Source of the DNA: CANHVK01 sp044232905
GTDB lineage: Bacteria > Bacteroidota > Bacteroidia > Flavobacteriales_D > Crocinitomicaceae
Assembly: GCA_044232905.1 (NCBI GenBank)
Contig: JBIIKZ010000030.1
Location: forward strand, 1-24,853
DNA: 24,853 bases
Direction of reading: 5' to 3'
The translations under genes were made by a program, and so were the position numbers. Below are positions 7,549-14,656 of this stretch, piece after piece. Every line of letters starts with the position of its first letter. Position 1 is the stretch's first letter. The notes under the pieces were generated by a model. That model had not been told where the DNA came from. It ran no database searches and saw only the letters and a program-made list of their open reading frames with translations.

Positions 7549-8727
7549 TTAGTTAGGTAGTACAGCGAAAAACAGTTCTTTTTCTTTGTTAAAATCAATC
7601 GAAGAAATATTTTTTAAATTTATCAAACCAGTGATGTATGCATAATCTTTTCCTTGAAAAGTTTCTTCTTTCTCGATCCAATTGAATATATCTAAATCAT
7701 TCAGCTTTGAAGAGCCAGCATAAATTTTAAGGACAATATCGTTTGAAAATTCAATATTTTCCGTTGTTAATGATTTTTTATATTCATACGAATAATCGAA
7801 TTGAAGTGCAGAAATATCTGATAACACAGCACTTGCAGTAGGGAAGGCACCAGCTCCTTTTCCTTGAAATAATTGTTTGTCAGAAAACATTGCCTCCACC
7901 GTAACAGAATTAAACTCATTGTTCACATTGTAGGCTACATTATCTTCTGTAATAAAATGTGGTGTAACAAAACCGATTAATTTTGTATTGATTTTTTCAC
8001 CTCTTGAAAATAATTTAAGTCTGTATCCTTTTTCAGAAGCGTAACGTACATCCTGAGGTTTTATATTTCTAATTCCATAATTGAAAATTTGCTCTGGTTG
8101 TAATGTAACTCCAAAAGCATGTTTAATTAAAAGAAGTAGTTTGTATTTTGAATCGTAAGCATCAACATCTAATGTAGGATCAGATTCCGCAAACCCTAAT
8201 TCAGTAGCTTCTGCTAAAGCTGTTTCATAATCTTTACCATAGTTTGTTTGAGTCAAAATGTAATTGGTAGTACCATTCACAATTCCTAAGATTCCAGATA
8301 ATGAATCGTTGTTGTAGTATTCCTCTAAATTTCGAATGATTGGAATTGAACCTCCAACAGAAGCTTCGTACAATAATGAAACATTATTTTCTTTCGCAAG
8401 TGAAAGTAATTGATCTAAGTGCTCTGCCAACATTTTTTTATTTGCAGTAACTACGTGTTTTTTCTTCGCTAACGCTTCAGCAACAATTTCAAACGCCGCT
8501 TTTGCATCGTCAATTAATTCTACCACCACATTGATTGATTCATCTTTCAGAATATCGTTTTTATCGTAAGAAAAATGTTCTGAACCAATACTTCTTTTTT
8601 TTGTTGGGTTTTTAACTACAATTTTAGAAATGCTAGCATCCAATAAATTAGATTTATTTAAAACGTCAAAAAGTCCGTTTCCTACACATCCAAAACCAAA
8701 TAATCCGATCGTTAATTTGTTTCTCAT
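7549..8727 (-). CDS. hom: homoserine dehydrogenase (monofunctional)
   Basis: A 392-residue NAD(P)-dependent oxidoreductase that reduces aspartate semialdehyde to homoserine, the branch point to methionine and threonine. The Rossmann motif GLFGFGCVGNGL is at the N-terminus. The family signature GIVNGTTNYILT lies at about 147-158, and ESDPTLDVDAYDSKYK contains the substrate/catalytic Asp and Lys residues. There is no aspartokinase domain and no clear C-terminal ACT domain, unlike ThrA/MetL. The gene begins 1 base after the metX stop, so the two are almost certainly translated from one mRNA and fall under the SAM riboswitch. Confidence 0.93.
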   Translation of the reverse strand: MRNKLTIGLFGFGCVGNGLFDVLNKSNLLDASISKIVVKNPTKKRSIGSEHFSYDKNDILKDESINVVVELIDDAKAAFEIVAEALAKKKHVVTANKKMLAEHLDQLLSLAKENNVSLLYEASVGGSIPIIRNLEEYYNNDSLSGILGIVNGTTNYILTQTNYGKDYETALAEATELGFAESDPTLDVDAYDSKYKLLLLIKHAFGVTLQPEQIFNYGIRNIKPQDVRYASEKGYRLKLFSRGEKINTKLIGFVTPHFITEDNVAYNVNNEFNSVTVEAMFSDKQLFQGKGAGAFPTASAVLSDISALQFDYSYEYKKSLTTENIEFSNDIVLKIYAGSSKLNDLDIFNWIEKEETFQGKDYAYITGLINLKNISSIDFNKEKELFFAVLPN

Positions 8728-8728
8728 T

Positions 8729-9742
8729 TTATGAGTTTAAAAAGTTAATAAGTATTTTTTCTAATTGTTTTGTTTCCACTAAAAATCCGTCATGTCCAAA
8801 AATAGAGTCTATGATTTCAAGTTGAGATTTAGGGATATGATGTGCTAAAAATTCTTGTTCACTAACAGGAAAAAGCAAGTCACTCGAAATTCCAACTAAC
8901 AGGCTACTTGCTGTGATTTTTTTTAAAGCTTCTTCCACGGATTTTCTACCACGACCAATATTGTGGCTATCCATTGATTTGCTTAAATGCCAGTAGGAAT
9001 ATGCGTTGAATCGATTGACTAATTTTTGTCCTTGGTAATTTTGGTATGAACTTGCTTTAAAATCTGAAGTTAATTCCAAATTGGATTCGGATTGAGTTTT
9101 TAGATATCCTTCATACGATCGATAACTCAACATTGCAATGCTTCGAGCGGCCCTTAATCCTTTTTGTCCGCCTTCATTCGTGTTTTCTTCAAAGGTAGGA
9201 TCAGCTAATAACGTAAGACGTTGAGATTCATTGAATGCAATTCCGTAAGGTGAATGTTTTGCATTGGTTGCAATTAAGACCAATTTTTCGAGATGATTAT
9301 TTAACAGGTAGGCAAATTCCTGCGCTTGTTGTCCGCCTAAAGAGGAACCGATTAACAAATGAATTGACGCTATTCCTAATTCGTTTTTCAAAAGATCGTG
9401 GGCTTTCGCCATATCTCTGGTGGTGACCAATGGGAAATTTAAATACCGCAACGATTCGTTTAATTCTTCAGAAAGTGGCCCAGTTGTACCATAACACGAG
9501 CCTAAAACATTCGCACAAACAATAAAATAATCTTCATGGTCAAACAAATCTCCTTTTCCAAACAATCCATTCCACCAATCAGCAACATCCGAGTTAGCAG
9601 TAAGTGCATGGCATACCCATATAACTTTGGAAGAATTCGTTAAAGTTCCATAGGTGTTATAGGCAATTTCAATAAAAGGCAATGTTGAGCCACTTTCAAG
9701 TTGAAATGGGGTATTGAATTTTGTTTTAGATAATTGATTCAT
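8729..9742 (-). CDS. metX: homoserine O-acetyltransferase MetX
   Basis: A 337-residue alpha/beta-hydrolase-fold acyltransferase. It carries the nucleophile elbow GSSLGG (nucleophile Ser about 134), the family-specific NVLGSCYGTTGP (about 78-88), the acid in SSDLLFP and the catalytic His in FGHDGF near the C-terminus. It activates homoserine with acetyl-CoA for methionine synthesis; some MetX proteins use succinyl-CoA, which cannot be separated by eye. It is the first gene of a four-gene unit (metX-hom-osmC-sulfhydrylase) and is preceded by a SAM-I riboswitch, so the whole unit should be repressed when SAM is plentiful. Confidence 0.93.
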   Translation of the reverse strand: MNQLSKTKFNTPFQLESGSTLPFIEIAYNTYGTLTNSSKVIWVCHALTANSDVADWWNGLFGKGDLFDHEDYFIVCANVLGSCYGTTGPLSEELNESLRYLNFPLVTTRDMAKAHDLLKNELGIASIHLLIGSSLGGQQAQEFAYLLNNHLEKLVLIATNAKHSPYGIAFNESQRLTLLADPTFEENTNEGGQKGLRAARSIAMLSYRSYEGYLKTQSESNLELTSDFKASSYQNYQGQKLVNRFNAYSYWHLSKSMDSHNIGRGRKSVEEALKKITASSLLVGISSDLLFPVSEQEFLAHHIPKSQLEIIDSIFGHDGFLVETKQLEKILINFLNS

Positions 9743-9760
9743 AGTCTGTAATTTATATTC

Positions 9761-9783
9761 TTTTATAACACTTTGTTATAAAA
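9761..9783 (-). promoter_or_regulatory. hairpin between the SAM riboswitch and metX, candidate expression platform
   Basis: A perfect 10-bp inverted repeat, TTTTATAACA and its complement, with a 3-base loop. One arm (9774-9783) contains the 3' strand of riboswitch helix P1, so the hairpin and P1 are mutually exclusive. No U tract follows and the metX ATG is 18 bases further on. It is therefore a candidate translational switch rather than a terminator. Confidence 0.55.
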
Positions 9784-9880
9784 TCTGGAATTGGCACCGA
9801 TTTTCCAATTAGCACGTGCTAACTTATAGTTGGTTGCCAGAGGATCATCGAGCCAGTCTCTTACCTCTTCTTTATAAATC
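9776..9880 (-). promoter_or_regulatory. SAM-I (S-box) riboswitch upstream of metX
   Basis: On the minus strand the S-box blocks occur in order: AAGAGG, then GACUGGCUCGAUGAUCC, then GGCAACC, and GGUGCCAAUUCCAG. These are the core segments that form the SAM pocket and the pseudoknot. P1 can be built from TTATAAA (9871-9877 side) and TTTATAA (9776-9782 side). It lies about 35 bases ahead of metX, so SAM should control the methionine unit. Known S-boxes turn expression off when bound. Confidence 0.92.
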
Positions 9881-9909
9881 AAGAATCACAAGTGTGACGA
9901 TTGATGGTT

Positions 9910-9940
9910 CAAAAGTATAAAAAAAACAATTCTCACCCAA
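9910..9940 (-). promoter_or_regulatory. promoter of the metX unit
   Basis: On the minus strand TTG (9938-9940), a 20-base spacer and TACTTTTG (9910-9917) match the Bacteroidota TTG/TAnnTTTG pattern. Transcription would start near 9903, some 25 bases before the S-box aptamer, as expected for a riboswitch leader. No other candidate lies closer to the aptamer. Confidence 0.6.
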
Positions 9941-10184
9941 ACATTTTTTGTCAAGATAAAAAATATTTTGTTTAGTGACTTTCAGCGTTACTAACTTTCC
10001 TGTTAAAGAAAGGTCCATTTATTACCTAATCTTATAAGGATTCCAATTCAATCAATTTATATTAGTTTGAAACTTCACTTGCTTAAACTTTTGAGTTTGT
10101 TCTAAGCTTTCAGTAAAATTCAGCGTTTGTTTTTTAGAGCGTTTAATTTGTTATTTTGTTTTTTGTAAAAAACATTTTATAATA

Positions 10185-10216
10185 TTGTTTAATGTAAAAA
10201 TCAATTTGTATTTTTG
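10185..10216 (+). promoter_or_regulatory. promoter of the AAA/DUF4143 ATPase gene
   Basis: TTG (10185-10187), 21 bases, then TATTTTTG (10209-10216). The predicted transcription start, near 10223, leaves a leader of about 12 bases before the ATG at 10235. This supports that ATG over the in-frame upstream TTG at 10214, which overlaps the -7 box. The rest of 9743-10234 outside this promoter and the metX leader shows no other feature. Confidence 0.55.
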
Positions 10217-10234
10217 TTTTATAAAGAATTAACA

Positions 10235-11419
10235 ATGGATCATTTTATACGTAAATCAGAGCGAAAGAAATCAGAGGTTATACTAGATTTTGAGCGTTAT
10301 TTATCACTGGAAATTGATTGGAATCAACGATTGATTTTATTGTTGGGACACAGAGGAGTAGGAAAGACAACCTTGATTTTACAACAATTAAAAAAGGATA
10401 CGGTTAAATCGGTTTATATCAGTTTAGATGATTATTATTTTGAAGAAAAACGATTGATTGAAGTTATCCAAGCATTGTATGACTTGGGATATCGTTCGTT
10501 CTATATTGACGAAGTGCATCGTTATCAGTATTGGTCGAAGGAGCTTAAAAACTTGTACGATGATTTTCCGGATAGTAAATTCATTGTTACAGGATCTTCG
10601 ATTTTAGAAATTTCAAAAGGGCAAGAAGATTTATCGCGTAGGGCAGTGGTGTACCAACTGGCGGGATTATCTTTTCGTGAATATTTGGTTTTAGAAGAGA
10701 AAAAAGATTTTCAGGTAGTTGCTTTGGAGGATGTAATAAAGAATCATCACCAGTTTTCAGCGGATATCTTAGATCAATTGGCATGGAAAAATCAGTTTAA
10801 GAATTATTTGAATTACGGCTATTATCCTTTTTATCGCGAAGGGAAAAAAGTGTATCATCAAAAATTGCAAGAAACAACCAATTTGGTGATAGATTCGGAT
10901 ATCGCACCTTATGAAGAATTAAACTATTCCACTGTTCGTGTGATGAAAAAATTACTCTTTGTGATTAGTCAGTCGGTGCCTTTTATTCCAAATGTGAGCA
11001 AGTTGGCAGAAAAACTGGGAGTTACACGCAATACTATCTTGAAGTTGCTTGATATACTAGATAAAGCGCAGTTGTTGTCTTTGTTGCACGCATCAACGGA
11101 AGGGATTAGTTTTCTTCAAAAACCTGAAAAAATTTACCTTCAAAACACCAATTTAGCGTACATGTTTGCTTACGAAAGTCCGAATAGTGGGAATTTGCGT
11201 GAAACATTTTTTCTCAATCAATTGGAAGTGAAGCATCAAGTAACCGCTCCAAAATACGGTGATTTTTTAGTGGATAGTCAATATGTGTTTGAAGTTGGAG
11301 GTCCCAACAAAACATTCAAGCAACTTCAAGGAGTTCCAAATGGTTATTTAGCGATTGATGAAATAGATGGGGGGAGTGGGAATCGAATTCCGTTGTGGTT
11401 GTTTGGGTTTTTGTATTGA
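10235..11419 (+). CDS. AAA-family ATPase with DUF4143-type C-terminal domain
   Basis: A 394-residue ATP-binding protein of the AAA_14/DUF4143 class common in Bacteroidota. Walker A is GHRGVGKTT (38-46), Walker B is FYIDEVHR (89-96), and VTGSS (118-122) is the usual sensor segment. The C-terminal half includes a winged-helix-like stretch (SKLAEKLGVTRNTILKLLD) and the family-typical ending IPLWLFGFLY. Function is unknown for the family; such genes are often mobile-like and present in many copies per genome. The ATG at 10235 is chosen from the promoter position. A decayed second copy of its last codons lies at 15465-15505, beyond the accessory block. Confidence 0.88.
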   Translation: MDHFIRKSERKKSEVILDFERYLSLEIDWNQRLILLLGHRGVGKTTLILQQLKKDTVKSVYISLDDYYFEEKRLIEVIQALYDLGYRSFYIDEVHRYQYWSKELKNLYDDFPDSKFIVTGSSILEISKGQEDLSRRAVVYQLAGLSFREYLVLEEKKDFQVVALEDVIKNHHQFSADILDQLAWKNQFKNYLNYGYYPFYREGKKVYHQKLQETTNLVIDSDIAPYEELNYSTVRVMKKLLFVISQSVPFIPNVSKLAEKLGVTRNTILKLLDILDKAQLLSLLHASTEGISFLQKPEKIYLQNTNLAYMFAYESPNSGNLRETFFLNQLEVKHQVTAPKYGDFLVDSQYVFEVGGPNKTFKQLQGVPNGYLAIDEIDGGSGNRIPLWLFGFLY

Positions 11420-11508
11420 GTTTTTTGAGAGAAGACTATAAGAAAAGAGATTTTGAGTTTATAAGGTTTTGAATATGGTGCTTTTGACATTTCAACGCTC
11501 CAATTACC

Positions 11509-12426
11509 CTATTTACCACTTTGTTTACTTGATACTATCATCTTCATTCTTAGTACTATCTGATAAAATGTACTATTTTTTTTTGTTGCTAGTTTTTTCG
11601 TAAAGTATAGTTCTATTCCTACAATAGCAAACAACAGGAAGATAATAGATAAGATAGAACCTTCAAATCCAAAAGTCCCTCCATTAAACATATTATTTTC
11701 GATTATTTTAAATTCAATTAGAGAATAAGAGTTCTGACCACTAACATTGAAACCAAAGTGAGTCTGAAATAAATTCCAACTGAAATGTAACGCAATTGGG
11801 AACCATAAATTTTTGGTATGTATATATGATATACCTAAAAAGATACCTGCAAGGAATAAGTTTATAATACCCAAATATTCAATATTTGGATTAAATCCAT
11901 GCATGATTGTAAAAAGAAGTGACGAAATAATAAGTGCTAGATACTTGTTAGCTGAAATCATTAAATTTCTTAATACATAACCCCTAAACAATGTTTCCTC
12001 AACAATTGCAACTATAAAAAATAATATTATAGAAGAAATAAGTTCAGATGGATTAAAAACGATTTTTTCAAATTTAATTTGTTTCAGTGCCATTAGAATG
12101 AAATAACCTATCAAAATAAGCACAGCTCCCAAAACTACACCTAAATAAAACTCCCTAAATCTTTCATTTGTATGAAAACCAAGATTTATAAAATTTTCTT
12201 TATCTACAAACTTCATAAATATGAAAAGAATTAAAAATGTCCCTAATAGATCGAAACATGAAATAGTTAATTGATTTATAGTTGAGGTATCACCATTAAT
12301 ATTTTCTAAATCAACGCCAGCAATCAGCATACCAATAAATTGAAATACTCCGACTACAAAAAAATAAGGAATAATCAATATAATTATTCTTTGCCAACCT
12401 CTGTTTTTATTTTTTATCTGTGTCAT
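11509..12426 (-). CDS. CPBP-family (CAAX/Abi) intramembrane metalloprotease
   Basis: A 305-residue polytopic membrane protein with about seven to eight hydrophobic segments. The family's metal-site motifs are all present: EETLFRG (143-149, EExxxR), H176 in TIMHGFNP, and H214/N218 in ALHFSWN. These proteins resemble Rce1 CAAX proteases. In bacteria they are linked to bacteriocin self-immunity, membrane-protein processing or signalling. No bacteriocin gene is visible nearby. It is the leftmost gene of the accessory block. Unlike its neighbours, it has no recognisable ATAAC/GTTAT repeat at its 3' side (11420-11508 shows nothing). Confidence 0.88.
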   Translation of the reverse strand: MTQIKNKNRGWQRIIILIIPYFFVVGVFQFIGMLIAGVDLENINGDTSTINQLTISCFDLLGTFLILFIFMKFVDKENFINLGFHTNERFREFYLGVVLGAVLILIGYFILMALKQIKFEKIVFNPSELISSIILFFIVAIVEETLFRGYVLRNLMISANKYLALIISSLLFTIMHGFNPNIEYLGIINLFLAGIFLGISYIHTKNLWFPIALHFSWNLFQTHFGFNVSGQNSYSLIEFKIIENNMFNGGTFGFEGSILSIIFLLFAIVGIELYFTKKLATKKNSTFYQIVLRMKMIVSSKQSGK

Positions 12427-12451
12427 ACTTTTTCCGGTTTCTAAAAGTACC

Positions 12452-12526
12452 TAAACGGTTCTGCGGTAAGAAAAGTAGCGCTTTTCTGGAGTGTAATTGT
12501 GCGCCATTTTGCAAACTGTGTGTCAT
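12452..12526 (-). repeat. degenerate cassette-boundary repeat E1
   Basis: Between the CPBP start and the toxin stop. On the minus strand it ends CGCAGAACCGTTTAGG, close to the TGCAAACCGTTATG end of the better repeats, and begins ATGACACACAG, a weak match to ATAACARCA. Inner pairing is poor apart from AGAAAAG/CTTTTCT. I read it as a decayed member of the same family. Confidence 0.4.
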
Positions 12527-12533
12527 GTGGGGT

Positions 12534-12833
12534 TCATTTTTTCAATTTATTCTTCAAATCCATTCGTTCGTGTAGGATTCTTGTTATTTCAATCGTTTGG
12601 TCTTCCAATACACGATAGAAAATTATATGCTTTGAGGTAAGTTTTCCCTTCAGATCTTTATATATTTCCGGATATGATTTGCCAATTTGTGGTTTTTTAG
12701 CGATTGTTGAACAAGCACTAATTATAAGTTTATAATATTTGTCTGCTTGGCTTTCAGACCAAGTCTCAACTGTGCAACTCCAAATGTCAGATAAATCCTT
12801 AACAGCATTGTTTGTAAACTTAAACTTTGCCAT
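12534..12833 (-). CDS. RelE/ParE-superfamily toxin
   Basis: A 99-residue basic protein with the ParE-like layout: N-terminal helices (LSDIWSCTVETWSESQADKY), GKSYPEIYKDLKG, then the beta-sheet core KHIIFYRV and IEITRILHERMDLK. ParE toxins poison gyrase and RelE toxins cleave mRNA on the ribosome; sequence alone places this one nearer ParE. Its ATG follows the antitoxin TAA with no intervening base (TAAATG), which suggests tight translational coupling. Toxin-antitoxin pairs are common passengers of chromosomal cassette arrays, where they stabilise the region. Confidence 0.85.
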   Translation of the reverse strand: MAKFKFTNNAVKDLSDIWSCTVETWSESQADKYYKLIISACSTIAKKPQIGKSYPEIYKDLKGKLTSKHIIFYRVLEDQTIEITRILHERMDLKNKLKK

Positions 12834-13076
12834 TTATTTTCGTTTTGCTTTCATCATTTTTAAATGCTCTTCAGGATCAAAATCTTCGGCTAAACCACTA
12901 TTTACACCTTCATCAATAGCATGACGCAAAGCAATAATTTTCTGTTCTTCTTCTTCAAGTAATCTTAATCCAGCACGAACTGCTTCACTTGCATTTTTGT
13001 ACCGTCCTTCTCTTAAAATACTTTGAATAAATTGATCAAAATAACTACCCAAAGTAATTGATGTGTTTTTACTCAT
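12834..13076 (-). CDS. ParD-like ribbon-helix-helix antitoxin
   Basis: An 80-residue protein starting MSKNTSITLGSYFDQFI, with a ribbon-helix-helix DNA-binding N-terminus, the ParD-typical segment GRYKNASEAVRAGLRLLEE and a charged C-terminal tail (FDPEEHLKMMKAKRK) that would wrap the toxin. The frame is open 9 codons upstream, but the promoter -7 box ends at 13092 with a predicted start near 13086, so the ATG at 13076 is preferred. It would bind the palindrome in its own promoter, alone or with toxin, and repress the pair. Confidence 0.87.
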   Translation of the reverse strand: MSKNTSITLGSYFDQFIQSILREGRYKNASEAVRAGLRLLEEEEQKIIALRHAIDEGVNSGLAEDFDPEEHLKMMKAKRK

Positions 13077-13091
13077 AACAACTAATTTTAG

Positions 13092-13121
13092 CAAATATAC
13101 CAAATATTGGTATTATTTCAA
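13092..13121 (-). promoter_or_regulatory. parDE-like promoter with overlapping operator palindrome
   Basis: On the minus strand TTG (13119-13121), 19 bases and TATATTTG (13092-13099) form a Bacteroidota promoter. A palindrome, ATACCAA-ATA-TTGGTAT (13097-13113), fills the spacer and runs into the -7 box. This is the expected place for autorepression by the antitoxin. Confidence 0.65.
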
Positions 13122-13159
13122 AATATATTTTGGGTATTTTCGGAAATGGGTAATCCCAC

Positions 13160-13210
13160 ATAACCGTTTGCAAATAGGCGTTTGCGATAGTGGCGTTTAT
13201 TTGTTGTTAT
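13160..13210 (-). repeat. cassette-boundary repeat E2, short form (51 bp)
   Basis: An imperfect inverted repeat with ATAAC/GTTAT ends. The inner stem CAAATAGGCG pairs with CGTTTATTTG, including two G-T pairs, around a 13-base loop. On the minus strand it begins ATAACAACA and ends TTTGCAAACGGTTAT, matching the ends of E3 and E4. The stop codon of the retropepsin-like gene (13207-13209) lies inside the first core. Confidence 0.65.
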
Positions 13211-14067
13211 GTACATTGTTTTACGCCTATTTTCTTTTTTTCAAAATCAATTAGTAGTATTTGATCTAGAAAAGGTTTGTTCCCGATAATTCCATCAATA
13301 TTTAATGACCGGAATCCCTGCGCAAAACTTTTGTTAGAATTATACCAAACATGCTTAATTTTAATAGAATTGCAAAAGCAAATACTAAAATTTCTATTTA
13401 GTTTAGATCTGTATGCGTTATTAATTTTCCCCCATGAACTTATAGGGAATTCATCAACGCTCGCTGATTTCTCCCTAAACTTATTCCATATAGATTTTGT
13501 CGTCCAAAGCTCGAATAAACTTGAACCAGTGTCGAACATAAAATCAAATGTTTTATTTTGACTTTCTATCTGAATAATAGGGCGTCCATAACTCAGCTTC
13601 ATTGGCTTCAGCTTAAAACCTGTGCTATCATAACTTTGGAGAAATCTTATTTGTTGCATTGGAAAATCAATTTCAACTATTTTATTTGTGAAAAAATCAG
13701 CGCCTAAAGTACCTATATGCAATCTACCATCTTCCAAATAGCATTTTTTCGTATTTAACTTTACTGCATTAAGTAACCCAATATCTGATTTAAATACATT
13801 TTCAGTTAAGAGACTCAATGGCAAATTTATTTGAAGGCTATCATAGCTATATAAGAAAGTTTGGTCAGACCCAGTGTCTAATTGAAAATAGTATGTATTC
13901 GTATCATTCTCAAAATGAATAGGGATGTGCATTGCCGTTTTTTCAAATAACAAACCATTCAAACTATCATTACTCCATTCGAAATTTATAGTAGTTGTTT
14001 GTGAAATACTAGCTTGACTTACGAAAAAAAGAATAATGAAAGTTGAGATGATTTTTATGATTGTCAT
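13207..14067 (-). CDS. secreted retropepsin-like aspartic protease, bilobed
   Basis: A 286-residue protein with a signal peptide (1-23, ending SIS-Q). It carries two copies of the aspartic protease motif DTGS, at 64-67 (FQLDTGSDQT) and 179-182 (FMFDTGSSLF). Each is followed later by a hydrophobic-hydrophobic-Gly element (GTLGADFF about 119-126 and DGIIGNKPF near 260). This looks like two fused retropepsin-like lobes giving a complete two-Asp active site in one chain. It would act outside the cytoplasm, either periplasmic or exported; the substrate is unknown. It begins 9 bases from repeat E3 and its stop codon is embedded in repeat E2, so it occupies exactly one putative cassette. Confidence 0.82.
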   Translation of the reverse strand: MTIIKIISTFIILFFVSQASISQTTTINFEWSNDSLNGLLFEKTAMHIPIHFENDTNTYYFQLDTGSDQTFLYSYDSLQINLPLSLLTENVFKSDIGLLNAVKLNTKKCYLEDGRLHIGTLGADFFTNKIVEIDFPMQQIRFLQSYDSTGFKLKPMKLSYGRPIIQIESQNKTFDFMFDTGSSLFELWTTKSIWNKFREKSASVDEFPISSWGKINNAYRSKLNRNFSICFCNSIKIKHVWYNSNKSFAQGFRSLNIDGIIGNKPFLDQILLIDFEKKKIGVKQCT

Positions 14068-14075
14068 AATTGAAG

Positions 14076-14203
14076 ATAACGGTTGGCAGATTTGCGATGT
14101 GGCGGAATTAGTAGCAGAATATTTTATTTAACCACCAATGATTATTTGAAGCAAAATGTTTCAATTACCACCAAACCCGCCATATTCGCAAATGTGTTGT
14201 TAT
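14076..14203 (-). repeat. cassette-boundary repeat E3, long form (128 bp)
   Basis: Ends ATAAC (14076-14080) and GTTAT (14199-14203). Inside them CAGATTTGCGATGTGGCGG pairs with the 14175-14196 arm through about 18 base pairs with small mismatches. The central loop carries two copies of ACCACCAA (14131-14138 and 14167-14174) flanking a mini-hairpin GAAGCA/TGTTTC. It lies between the retropepsin-like start and the stop of the 96-residue gene. Confidence 0.75.
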
Positions 14204-14219
14204 GGGTTGGTTAGGTTAC

Positions 14220-14510
14220 CTACATTAAACTTTTTAATACTCTTATTGCTATCTGATGCTTTTTTATTTCATTTCGATATGGAATCGCGATTTTTAAGAT
14301 TTCATTTTTCCTAGCTGCGTTTTTTTTAAAATTTGCTTCTTTTTCAAAATCTTTGATAATTTTTTCATTATCGGCAATTGAGCTATTATGAAAATTTAAA
14401 GCAATAGGGTAATATGACTTACGCTCGATACCATTTACAAGGGAATTAATTTTCGGTTCTGATACATCAAGGTATACAGAATGAAAATAGTTGATATATT
14501 CTTCGTTCAT
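14220..14510 (-). CDS. hypothetical protein, 96 residues
   Basis: Not recognised. Begins MNEEYINYFHSVYLDVSE. It is mostly helical and charged, with a lysine-rich middle (KIIKDFEKEANFKKNAARKNE) and no signal peptide, membrane span or cysteine. Its stop lies 16 bases before the E3 core and its start is 146 bases from E4, so it is the main gene of one putative cassette. Helical, basic small proteins of this kind are frequent, uncharacterised cassette passengers. That it is a gene rests on good start context (A-rich upstream) and placement rather than on homology. Confidence 0.6.
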   Translation of the reverse strand: MNEEYINYFHSVYLDVSEPKINSLVNGIERKSYYPIALNFHNSSIADNEKIIKDFEKEANFKKNAARKNEILKIAIPYRNEIKKHQIAIRVLKSLM

Positions 14511-14540
14511 TTTTTTTTGATTTAATTTTTGTTCCTACTC

Positions 14541-14645
14541 TTATGGATTTTCAGAATACTCCCTTTTTTTAGCGTGGTTTTCTTGTCTCCACTTTTGTTT
14601 TTTGTCACTGTAGGTGGTCAGCCTGCCTTGAACCTCTATGCTTGT
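14541..14645 (-). pseudogene. 34-codon open stretch with coding-like composition, no ATG
   Basis: Between E4 and the 96-residue gene the minus strand has an open stretch ending in TAA (14541-14543). It translates to a basic, protein-like peptide containing GRLTTYSDKKQKWRQE and HAKKREYSENP, with no ATG. An upstream in-frame stop (14646-14648) lies near the repeat. It may be a gene 3' end cut off by recombination at the E4 site, or simply leader sequence. The call is tentative. Confidence 0.25.
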
Positions 14646-14656
14646 TTAACTTGCCC

